Assembly (NCBI RefSeq): GCF_016741855.1
Contig: NZ_JAERRH010000009.1
Coordinates: 1-64,000, forward strand
Length of the DNA stretch: 64,000 nucleotides
From: Streptomyces musisoli
Lineage (GTDB): Bacteria; Actinomycetota; Actinomycetes; Streptomycetales; Streptomycetaceae
Reading direction: 5' to 3'
Under the pieces are notes generated by a model. That model did no database searches, was not told the DNA's origin, and worked only from the letters and a program-made list of their open reading frames with translations. The position numbers and the translations under genes are program-made. This document shows, in pieces, positions 56,591-64,000 of the stretch (within the stretch, counting starts at the first letter, position 1; every line of letters starts with the position of its first letter).

Positions 56591-59500
56591 ATGACCGCCA
56601 CACGCATCGCCCTGCTGATCGGGGTGGGCAGCACACCCGACGCCGGTCACAGGTTCGTCCCGCTGGACGATCCCGTCCGCGCGGACCAGCGGCTGCTGGC
56701 CGCTTCCCTCACGGCCTCCGGGTACACGGTCGAGACACTGTACGACGCGACCCGCGCGGAGATCGTCACCCGGATCGACGAGGTCTCCCGCGGCGTCCCG
56801 GCCGACGGGACGCTGCTCCTGCACTTCTCCGGGCACGGGCTGCGCATCGGCGCCGCCGACTACCTCGTGCCGGCCGACGCCCGCGCCCCGCACGACGGCG
56901 ACGGCTGGCGGCCGTCGTACCTCCAGTCCCTGCTGCCCGCCGACATCAGCCCGTACCTGGCCGACTGCCCGGCGCGGACGGTGCTGTGGCTGATCGACGC
57001 CTGCCGCGACCAGCCGGCCGACGCCACGGCCGTCTTCGGCAGCAGCATCCTGCGGGGACAGCCGGAGGGGCGGTTCGCCGTGCTGACCGCCGGCCGGGCG
57101 GGCCAGCGCGCCGGATACACCGCGGAGGGCAGCTTCTTCACCACGGCACTGGCCGAGGCCTTCGGCCCGATGACCGTGGCACGGACCGTGCACGAGGTCT
57201 ACGACACGGCGCGGCGGCACGCCATGCGCTCGGCCCGCCGGCTGCTGGGCGAACAGCAGGAGCCGCAGGTCTACTACTGCGGTGAACTGGGCGACGAGGC
57301 GCGGGCCACGGTCGTCTGCGAGGGGCGCCGGCTGCTGGAGGCATGGCGGGAGGCGGTGGCGGACACCGCCCTGTGGGACCGGGTGCCCCCGGCGGAGGCG
57401 GGCTGCGTACCCCGGCTGAAGGAGGCACTGACGCGGCTCGTCGAGGGCTGCGCGGTCACGGTCCACCGGGTGCAGGAGCGCATGGCGGACCCCTGGGCCG
57501 ACGACGACTTTCCCGTAAGGCTGCTGCGCGACCGGCTGCCGGACCTGCTGCCGAAGACGGTGCCCCTGTCCGCGCTGGAGGCCGCCGCACTGGTCGCGGC
57601 GCCCTTCCTGCATGAGGCCGCCTGGGCCGGGCGGTTCGGTCACGCCGCCGAGATCTCTGCGTACTCGGTGGGCCGGCAGGAGGACGCCGACGCCTGGCGA
57701 CGGCACTACGAGCAGGTGGCCGCGCACCATCCGCACCTTGCGCGGAAGGTGACCCGGTGCATGGAGGACGACCGTCTCGACGACGCGCACGGCGTGGCGC
57801 TGTGGCTGGTGCACCGCTGGATCGCCGAGCTGTTCGAGACGGCCGAGGAACCGGTGCCCCCGGCCGGGTCGCGTGGGCTCGCCGCCGCGTTCCTCGGCCG
57901 CGACGAGAGCGAGGACCGTACGGCCGAGCTGGCCCGCGCCCTGTGCGCCGTCGCGGCCGGCGTGTGCCTGGGCGGGCCCGCGGCCGACGGCCAGGACCTG
58001 GAGTTCCCCGTGCCCGGGGGCGGACGGCAGCCGCTGCGGTCGGCCGAGCTGGCCGCCCTGCTGCACCTGGCTTCGTGCTTGGCCCTGGACGCGCGCCGGC
58101 TGCCCGAGGTCTTCGCCGAGCATCTCGCGGTCTTCGATCCCGTCCTCCCGCAGGAGGCCGTGCACGCGGCGCGCGCGGTGCACTGGCACGCCGCCGACGG
58201 GGAGCTGCACCTGGACGCGGCCTGCCGGCACCCCGCGCTGCACGCGGCCCTCGCCCAAGTGGCCGAGCACGCCGACGAACTCGCCCGCGATCTGCGGGAG
58301 TCGGCGCGCCGCCTGCCGCCGCCCCGGTCCGTTCTGCTGTCCGGTGTGCCGTCACGTGTCACGGACCGGGGTCTGCGCCCCGTGGAAGAGCGTGGCCGCA
58401 GGGCGTACGACGTCCCTCTGCTGCGCTTCCAGCTCGCCCAGACGGAGGTGCGCGAGCTGCTCATGGGTGAGCGGCTCTACGACGGCGAGCCGGGCCTGGC
58501 ACTGCGCGAGCTGTACCAGAACGCCATGGACGCCTGCCGTTACCGCGCGATGCGCCGCAGCTATCTGGAGGCCCGGGGCGGCCGGCCAGGCCCCTGGACG
58601 GGACGGATCACGATCATCGAGGGCGAGGACGAGCGCGGCCGGTACGTGGAATGCCGGGACAACGGCGTGGGCATGGGCCTGGAGCAGCTCCGGAACACGT
58701 TCACCATGGCCGGCCGCCGTTTCGAACAGTCCCGTGCGTTCCGGAAGGAGCAGGCGGACTGGCACCGGCAGGACCCGTCGCTGCGGCTGTACCCCAACAG
58801 CCGTTTCGGCATCGGCGTGTTCAGCTACTTCATGCTCGCCGAGGAGATGACGGTCGTCACCCGGCCGGTGGGCGTCGACGGGATTCCGGGGCCGAAGGCG
58901 TTGCGGGTGGAGATTCCCGGCAGCGCGAACCTCTTCCGGATCCAGGTGCACGAGGACGCGGGCGACAGCCTCCTGGAGGGTGGCACGCGCATCCGGTTGT
59001 ACCTGCGGGACTCGGTCCTGCGGGCCGGGCTGTCGGCGCCGGCGACGCTGCGGCGGCTGGTTCTGGTGAGCGAGTTCGAGCTGGAGGTGCGGGACGGTTC
59101 CGGGCGGGGGCACCACTGGGAACCGGGCCTGCTGCAGTACACCTCCGAGGACGGCGGGAACGCCTTCACGGAGGGCGTGCCGGGGGTGCTGTGGTGGGTC
59201 GACGGCCAGGGCGCCGTCCTGTGCGACGGCATCGCGACCGACCGGCAGCCCTTCGGCTACGTCCTCAATCTGACCGGTCCCCGTGCGGGCGAGCTGAGCC
59301 TGAACCGCAAACAGCTCAAGGTGTACGACCGGGCCTGGGAGCGGGACCAGTGGGCCCGCGGCGCGGCGGTGCTCGCCGCGTGGCCGGGGCTGAGCATGCC
59401 GTGGCTGTGGGAACTGGAGCGGGAGAGCCTCGCCACCGCCCGGGTCCTTTGGGAACAGTGGCGTGGCAAGGGGATCACCGTACGGCGGGCGCCGGGGGAT

Positions 59501-61585
59501 CCGGCCGTGGAGCTGGATGCCGTCGGCTGGTTCTATATGGACCAGAACGACTGGTTCCTGCCCGACCCCGTGCCCGAGGGGCGACGCGAGTTCACCACCC
59601 CGTGGCGGAACGCGGCCCTGCGGGGTGATCCGCCGCCCCCGTCCGAGGATCCTCCGCCCGCTTCTCTGGCCGGCTACCCGGTCCCCGCCCCGGGATGGTC
59701 GGATGTCGTGGCGGGGCGCCCCAAGCGCTGGGGCAGCTCCAGCTGGACCTACCAGGATCGGCCCGACGACTGGCGGTGCACCGTGGCGTTGGCCCACGGC
59801 CTGGACACGACCGTCGCCGACATCCTGCGCACACAGCGTGCCCTGCGTCTCGCCCACCCCTGTCTGAGTCCCCCGCCCACCCGGGAGGGGGATCTGGACT
59901 GGGCTCCGGAGCGGCTCGACGTGGAGATCATGGAGGCGCTGCTGAGCCGGCCGGCGACGAGCAGGGGGCAGCGGCGATTCGGGGGCCGCAACGATTACGT
60001 CCATTCCGTGGACGACCTCGGCGGCATCGTGCGCACGACCGACAGCGAGTGGACTCTGGGGCAGCTCGTCGAGGCGTGCGCCAAGTACCGGCCCTTCCTC
60101 GCCGCTCCGGTGCCGTCCGTGCCTCCGCACCATCGGGATCACGTATGCGACGCGGATGATCTGACGCTTCTGTACGTCGGGGCCGAGCAGTCGCGATGGC
60201 GCCCGACCCGGCAGCCGTGGGACGTCCTCGAAGCCGCGGAGCGCCTGGGGATCGTCCCGGCGGAGGCCGTCGACCGGCTCGCGCGGTTCGCGTGGCTGGG
60301 GTGGACGGCGCCGGACGCCGACCTGGTCGGCCGGTGGGCCACCGCGCCCCAGGAGGTGCTCGACGTGCTGAGTGAGTTCTGTCTGCCGGACGCCACCGGG
60401 GCGCTCACGGTGCCCTGGGCGGCGACGCTCGCCCTGGCGGCGCTGCGGGCCATTCCCCTGACCGACGCCGAACGGGAACTGGCGCGCTGGTCCGACTCCC
60501 TCGGCCTGACGTACCGGCGCCGCTACGAGGGGGCGTCGAACGGTCGTCTCGTGCCGGGCCTTGCGACGGCCGCCCTCGTCCGCTCGGCGCACGTGGCCGG
60601 GCTTGCCCTCGAACGGGGGCTGGGCCTGCGCGACCTGGCCCATGCCCGCCCCCGCGGCGGCCTTGACCACATGTCCTACGAGCAGCTGTCCGACGTCGCG
60701 GAGGAACTGCGCGAAGCGGGGGTCGACATCCCCGCCGTGGCGGGCGAGTTGCTGCGCGCGTGGGACGTCATGCCCACTCCCGGTCGTGCGGCCTTCTCCG
60801 CCGCCGAACCGTACTGGCCGGAGACCGACTACCCGGTCCTGCCCACGTCGGACATGCTGTTCATGTCGACCGTGCACCTGAAGACCCCCCTGGCCGCCGG
60901 GTGGGAGATCGCCCGGCGGGAGGCCAGGCGGTTCGGCCTGACCGTCCCGCGCCTTCCGGCCGGGCTGCGCGATGTACGCCCGACCCGGGAGGCGGGCACG
61001 GCCCTGCTGGACTGGGGAGTCGACGACGGGGGCGACTGGTTCGAGTCCCCCCGCTGGACACCCCTCACCGGCGAGGCCCTCGCGGTGTACGCGCGTTCCC
61101 AGCGTTCGGGCCCCCGTGCCGCTTACGAGAGCCTCGCCCGGTTCAGGGAGCTCGGCGCCCTCGTCCCCGAACTGTCACCGCGGGACGTGGCGGACCTGCC
61201 TGCCGGTGTCCCGGGGCCCGCGGACGTCCTCGCCCTCGGCGCCGAGCACCGCGTGTCCGGCCCCGGCGAACCGCTGTGCCCCCTGGACCTGGTCGGTCTG
61301 GCCGGCCGGCTGGGCGAGCCGGCCGACCGGACCTGGCGGCGCATCGCCCCCTACCTCCCCTTCGAGCCGCCGCCGGACCTCCCGTCGGGCGCCGTGCCCG
61401 CCGTCCTTCCGCTCTGGCAGGACCTCATCCTGCTGTCCCGGGAAGCGGACGGTGCTCTGCCGGCGCTCCAAGGCCGGGTGGAGGCGGGGCACATACGGTT
61501 CGCCGCGCACGCGGTCGGTGAGAGCGAGGACTGGGTACGGCAGCGGCTGGCGCTGTACGCCGGCCTCTTCCGGCTGGAGCTGTGA
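56591..61585 (+). CDS. caspase - inactive HD-like - Hsp90-type ATPase - winged-helix protein
   Basis: 1,664 residues from ATG 56591 behind GGGGGAC. Residues 1 to 240 are a peptidase C14 caspase domain with His82 (FSGHGL) and Cys138 (LIDACRD). Residues about 260 to 590 are helical and look like the HD-derived region (iHD type) that accompanies these ATPases (SALEAAALVAAPFLHEAAW). Residues about 620 to 880 are a GHKL/Hsp90-type ATPase with the N box ELYQNAMDACR (near 638), DNGVGM (near 689) and FGIGVFSYF (near 738). The last 600 residues seem to contain winged-helix-like modules. All catalytic motifs look intact. Likely a regulated cell-suicide protease. Confidence 0.9.
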   Translation: MTATRIALLIGVGSTPDAGHRFVPLDDPVRADQRLLAASLTASGYTVETLYDATRAEIVTRIDEVSRGVPADGTLLLHFSGHGLRIGAADYLVPADARAPHDGDGWRPSYLQSLLPADISPYLADCPARTVLWLIDACRDQPADATAVFGSSILRGQPEGRFAVLTAGRAGQRAGYTAEGSFFTTALAEAFGPMTVARTVHEVYDTARRHAMRSARRLLGEQQEPQVYYCGELGDEARATVVCEGRRLLEAWREAVADTALWDRVPPAEAGCVPRLKEALTRLVEGCAVTVHRVQERMADPWADDDFPVRLLRDRLPDLLPKTVPLSALEAAALVAAPFLHEAAWAGRFGHAAEISAYSVGRQEDADAWRRHYEQVAAHHPHLARKVTRCMEDDRLDDAHGVALWLVHRWIAELFETAEEPVPPAGSRGLAAAFLGRDESEDRTAELARALCAVAAGVCLGGPAADGQDLEFPVPGGGRQPLRSAELAALLHLASCLALDARRLPEVFAEHLAVFDPVLPQEAVHAARAVHWHAADGELHLDAACRHPALHAALAQVAEHADELARDLRESARRLPPPRSVLLSGVPSRVTDRGLRPVEERGRRAYDVPLLRFQLAQTEVRELLMGERLYDGEPGLALRELYQNAMDACRYRAMRRSYLEARGGRPGPWTGRITIIEGEDERGRYVECRDNGVGMGLEQLRNTFTMAGRRFEQSRAFRKEQADWHRQDPSLRLYPNSRFGIGVFSYFMLAEEMTVVTRPVGVDGIPGPKALRVEIPGSANLFRIQVHEDAGDSLLEGGTRIRLYLRDSVLRAGLSAPATLRRLVLVSEFELEVRDGSGRGHHWEPGLLQYTSEDGGNAFTEGVPGVLWWVDGQGAVLCDGIATDRQPFGYVLNLTGPRAGELSLNRKQLKVYDRAWERDQWARGAAVLAAWPGLSMPWLWELERESLATARVLWEQWRGKGITVRRAPGDPAVELDAVGWFYMDQNDWFLPDPVPEGRREFTTPWRNAALRGDPPPPSEDPPPASLAGYPVPAPGWSDVVAGRPKRWGSSSWTYQDRPDDWRCTVALAHGLDTTVADILRTQRALRLAHPCLSPPPTREGDLDWAPERLDVEIMEALLSRPATSRGQRRFGGRNDYVHSVDDLGGIVRTTDSEWTLGQLVEACAKYRPFLAAPVPSVPPHHRDHVCDADDLTLLYVGAEQSRWRPTRQPWDVLEAAERLGIVPAEAVDRLARFAWLGWTAPDADLVGRWATAPQEVLDVLSEFCLPDATGALTVPWAATLALAALRAIPLTDAERELARWSDSLGLTYRRRYEGASNGRLVPGLATAALVRSAHVAGLALERGLGLRDLAHARPRGGLDHMSYEQLSDVAEELREAGVDIPAVAGELLRAWDVMPTPGRAAFSAAEPYWPETDYPVLPTSDMLFMSTVHLKTPLAAGWEIARREARRFGLTVPRLPAGLRDVRPTREAGTALLDWGVDDGGDWFESPRWTPLTGEALAVYARSQRSGPRAAYESLARFRELGALVPELSPRDVADLPAGVPGPADVLALGAEHRVSGPGEPLCPLDLVGLAGRLGEPADRTWRRIAPYLPFEPPPDLPSGAVPAVLPLWQDLILLSREADGALPALQGRVEAGHIRFAAHAVGESEDWVRQRLALYAGLFRLEL

Positions 61586-61697
61586 CCGGCGTCACCGGCA
61601 GTCACCCCCGGTCGGTGGCCGTCTCCGTGGGGTGGTGAACGCTCCCGTGGTGGCGCACGTATCTGTGGGCCAAGGGTCAAGTCCCCCCGGAGGAACC

Positions 61698-63080
61698 GTG
61701 ACCACCACGCTCGCAGGCGGACGTGCCGCCCGCCGCCAGACGATGCGCCGCATCCGCCCGCGCCGCTCCCCGGCCGTCCCGCTGCTGCTCGCCGTCTGGG
61801 CGGGCGCGGTGGCCGTCCTGTGGCTGTGGTGGCACAACACCCCCTCCATCGCCGACGACACCGGCCGGATCCTCAACGCGGGCCGGATCACCGGCCTGCT
61901 GGCGGGCTATCTGATGGCCCTGGTCGTGCTCCAGATGGCGCGCGTCCCGGCGCTGGAGCGGCGGGTCGGCTCCGACCGGGTGGCCCGCTGGCACGCGATG
62001 AGCGGCCGGTACACGCTGTCCCTGATCGTGGCGCACGTCTTCCTCACCATGTGGGGGTACGCGCGCCAGGCCGGCAAGTCGCTCGGCGACATCGTCCAGC
62101 AGACGATCGACTCCGTCGAGCAGCTGCCGGACATGGGGAAGGCGGCGATCGGCACCGGCCTGTTCGTGGTCATCGGCCTGTCGTCGATCGGCGGGATCCG
62201 CCGCCGGCTGCCGTACGACGCCTGGTACCACGTGCACCTGCTGACGTACGCGGCGGTGTTCCTGACGTTCTGGCACCAGATCACCACCGGCAACGACTTC
62301 GCGGTCGAGCCGGCCGCCAAGACCTTCTGGTACGGGCTGTACGGCGCGGTGACCGCGCTGGTGGTCTGGTACCGCGTCCTGACCCCGATCCGGCTGAACG
62401 TCCGGCACCGCATGCGCGTGGAGGCGGTCGTGGAGGAGACGCCCGGCATCGTGTCGGTGCTGATCGGCGGGCGCAAGCTGCACCGGATGGGCGCGGAGGC
62501 GGGGCAGTTCTTCCGCTGGCGCTTCCTCGCCCCGGGGATGCGCTTCAGCTCCCACCCGTACTCCCTCTCGGCCGCCCCGCGCCCCGGCATGCTGCGGATC
62601 ACGGTGAAGGCGATCGGTGACCACAGCACCCGGCTGCGGGAGCTGACCCCCGGCACCCGGGTGTGGGCGGAGGGCCCGTACGGCGCGCTCACCGCGCAGC
62701 GCCGCAGCCGCGGCAAGGTGCTGCTGGTCGCGGGCGGGGTGGGGATCACGCCGATGCGCGCCCTGTTCGAGACGCTGCCCGGGGCGGCCGGTGACATCAC
62801 CCTCCTCTACCGGGCCAACACCACCCAGGACCTGGCGCTGTGGGACGAGCTGTCGGCGATCGCCGAGGAGCGGGGCGCCCGGCTGATGTACGCCGTGAAC
62901 AGCCCCGAGGGCGAACGCCCCGACATCTCCGCGGAGAACCTCCAGCGGAAGGTCCCGGACATCGACCGGCACGACGTCTTCATGTGCGGTCCGCCCGGGT
63001 TCGCGCAGTCGGTGTACGAGGCACTGCGCGGCGCGGGGGTTCCCGCCCGCCGTATCCACCACGAGTCGTTCGAGATGTGA
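61698..63080 (+). CDS. ferric-reductase-like flavocytochrome (oxidoreductase) membrane protein
   Basis: 460 residues from a GTG with GGAGG four bases upstream. The N-terminal half has six hydrophobic helices with histidines in RWHAMSGRYT, IVAHVFLTM, YHVHLLTY and FWHQIT, the pattern of ferric reductase-like transmembrane haem ligands. The C-terminal half is a ferredoxin-reductase module: FAD-binding SSHPYSLSAAP, NAD-binding VAGGVGITPMRAL and MCGPPGF. Moves electrons from NAD(P)H across the membrane. Next two genes encode a flavin-carrying protein and ApbE. Confidence 0.93.
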   Translation: MTTTLAGGRAARRQTMRRIRPRRSPAVPLLLAVWAGAVAVLWLWWHNTPSIADDTGRILNAGRITGLLAGYLMALVVLQMARVPALERRVGSDRVARWHAMSGRYTLSLIVAHVFLTMWGYARQAGKSLGDIVQQTIDSVEQLPDMGKAAIGTGLFVVIGLSSIGGIRRRLPYDAWYHVHLLTYAAVFLTFWHQITTGNDFAVEPAAKTFWYGLYGAVTALVVWYRVLTPIRLNVRHRMRVEAVVEETPGIVSVLIGGRKLHRMGAEAGQFFRWRFLAPGMRFSSHPYSLSAAPRPGMLRITVKAIGDHSTRLRELTPGTRVWAEGPYGALTAQRRSRGKVLLVAGGVGITPMRALFETLPGAAGDITLLYRANTTQDLALWDELSAIAEERGARLMYAVNSPEGERPDISAENLQRKVPDIDRHDVFMCGPPGFAQSVYEALRGAGVPARRIHHESFEM

Positions 63081-63098
63081 GCGGAGCTGCGAGAAGCG

Positions 63099-63893
63099 AT
63101 GAGGAAGAGCCATCCCGTCCGACGGGTCGTGCTGGCCACCGCCGCGACCGTGTCCGGTGTCGTGCTGCTGCTGTCGCTGAAGCCGGCGTCGGACCCGGCC
63201 GCGGCGTCGGCGGCCGGCGCGGCCCCGCCGGTGTCGGCGGCGGGACAGGAGTCGCCGCAGGGCGGTGCCCGGGCCGGCTCCGGCACGGTGACCGGTGACG
63301 CGGAGCAGACGCAGTACGGGGCCGTGCAGGTACGGCTGACCGTGAGCGCCGGGAAGATCACCAAGGCGGAGGCGGTCCAGGCACCCAAGGGCGGCCTCAG
63401 CGACCAGAAGACCCAGCTCGCCGTACCCCGGCTCAACCAGGCGGCGGTGGCGGCCCAGAGCGCGCGGATCGACACGGTGTCCGGGGCGACGTACACCAGC
63501 GACGGCTACAAGAAGTCGCTGCAGTCCGCGCTGGACAAGATGAAGCCCGCGGCCTCGGGCTCCGCCGGCTCCGCTTCGGGTTCGTCCGGCTCCGCCTCGG
63601 GTCCGGCCGGCTCGGCGCAGGCGCGCACGGTCACCGGGCAGGCGGCGCAGACCCAGTACGGGCCGGTCCAGGTGCGGATCACCGTCAGCGCCGGGAAGAT
63701 CACCAAGGCGGAGGCGGTCCAGGCACCCAAGGGCGGCCTCAGCGACCAGAAGACGCAGCTCGCGATCCCCAAGCTCAACCAGGCGGCGGTGGCGGCGGGC
63801 AGCGCGGACATCGACGCCGTCTCCGGAGCCACCTACACCAGCACCGGCTACCGGCAGTCGCTTCAGTCGGCCCTGGACCAGGCCGGTGGCTGA
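63099..63893 (+). CDS. membrane-anchored protein with two FMN-binding (flavinylated) domains
   Basis: 264 residues. One N-terminal helix (VVLATAATVSGVVLLLSL) anchors two FMN_bind domains at about residues 62 to 148 and 176 to 262, joined by a Ser/Gly/Ala-rich linker. Each holds the flavinylation motif SGATYTS, where ApbE links FMN to the threonine. The two domains share 68 identical base pairs. Probable electron acceptor of the upstream reductase outside the membrane. Confidence 0.92.
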   Translation: MRKSHPVRRVVLATAATVSGVVLLLSLKPASDPAAASAAGAAPPVSAAGQESPQGGARAGSGTVTGDAEQTQYGAVQVRLTVSAGKITKAEAVQAPKGGLSDQKTQLAVPRLNQAAVAAQSARIDTVSGATYTSDGYKKSLQSALDKMKPAASGSAGSASGSSGSASGPAGSAQARTVTGQAAQTQYGPVQVRITVSAGKITKAEAVQAPKGGLSDQKTQLAIPKLNQAAVAAGSADIDAVSGATYTSTGYRQSLQSALDQAGG

Positions 63894-64000
63894 CGCGGTG
63901 ACCGAGCCGGAGCAGGCGGCCGCCACCGTGCGTCACGCGGAGGAGGTCATGGGGACGGTCTTCTCCTTCGACGTCCGCGGCGGAGAACCGGCCGCGGTGC
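63886..64000 (+). CDS. apbE: FAD:protein FMN transferase ApbE, N-terminal part (cut by window end)
   Basis: The frame from GTG 63886 (or 63898) reads into EEVMGTVFSFDVRGGEPAAV, which is the start of ApbE proteins (MGT-V-FSFDV). The 63886 start overlaps the end of the FMN_bind gene. ApbE attaches FMN from FAD to the threonine of the FMN_bind motif, so the three genes make a complete set. The window ends 38 codons in. Confidence 0.85.
   Translation, partial: MADAVTEPEQAAATVRHAEEVMGTVFSFDVRGGEPAAV

Noticed and set aside
1..64000. Prophage, insertion sequence or integrative element
   Set aside because: No integrase, transposase, phage structural gene or att-type flank was seen; the tRNA repeats alone are not enough.

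Overview
The window is high-GC actinobacterial DNA and almost certainly a Streptomyces chromosome. It encodes SsgB, the sporulation protein that positions FtsZ, in a form that looks essentially the same as the S. coelicolor protein as I remember it. Many genes start with GTG or TTG behind GGAGG-like sites, many neighbours overlap by 4 nt (ATGA/GTGA), and the gene set is a typical core-chromosome set. I see no prophage, insertion sequence, replication origin or CRISPR array. The accessory character lies in tandem repeats, two decayed genes and one conflict-type operon near the right end.

Layout. 0-9.7 kb: the first codons of pdxS, then a phosphatidylinositol mannoside block on the minus strand (pgsA, PatA-like acyltransferase, pimA, joined by 4-nt overlaps). 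It is flanked by an EF-G-like GTPase, an unknown membrane protein, a HIT-family phosphorylase and a small K+ channel. 9.7-14.5 kb: thrS, a coupled pair of little-known genes (DUF4365/nuclease-like plus an OB-like protein) and a DnaQ-type exonuclease. 14.5-16.1 kb: two identical tRNA-Val(CAC) genes flanking an SRPBCC gene and a frameshifted sugar-binding-protein remnant. 16-22.6 kb: ssgB, small membrane and redox genes, a double GNAT protein and pabB-pabC. 22.7-23.3 kb: a tRNA array Gly-Cys-Val-Val-Val ending in a strong terminator. 23-28.5 kb: a kinase-fold phosphotransferase, a Ser/Thr protein kinase and a SpoU methyltransferase, with a 98-bp tandem repeat between.

28.5-36.8 kb is a corrin/siroheme block: a SirC-CobA fusion, a giant BluB-CobT fusion with about 1,190 residues of low-complexity N-terminal extension, and CbiE-CbiT. 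37.8-40.8 kb is the metNIQ methionine importer, preceded by a short reading frame whose last ten residues are four Cys, two Met and little else, a strong candidate attenuation leader. 43.6-47.6 kb holds a Tat-exported glycerophosphodiesterase with a PHO-box-like array upstream, a PlsC-type acyltransferase, and a Tat multicopper oxidase whose start codon sits inside a 21-bp perfect palindrome. 47.8-51 kb is a tetR-MFS efflux operon and an aldo/keto reductase. 51.4-54.2 kb is argG and argH with tandem ARG boxes.

55.4-61.6 kb is the most interesting part: four tightly coupled genes (a 49-aa ORF, a zinc-ribbon protein, a three-TM protein, and a 1,664-aa protein with an intact caspase dyad and an intact Hsp90-type ATPase). 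The architecture fits the NTP-dependent biological-conflict systems predicted in multicellular bacteria. The window closes with a flavin electron-transfer set: a ferric-reductase-like membrane protein, a double FMN-binding lipid- or membrane-anchored protein, and the start of ApbE, which would attach FMN to it.
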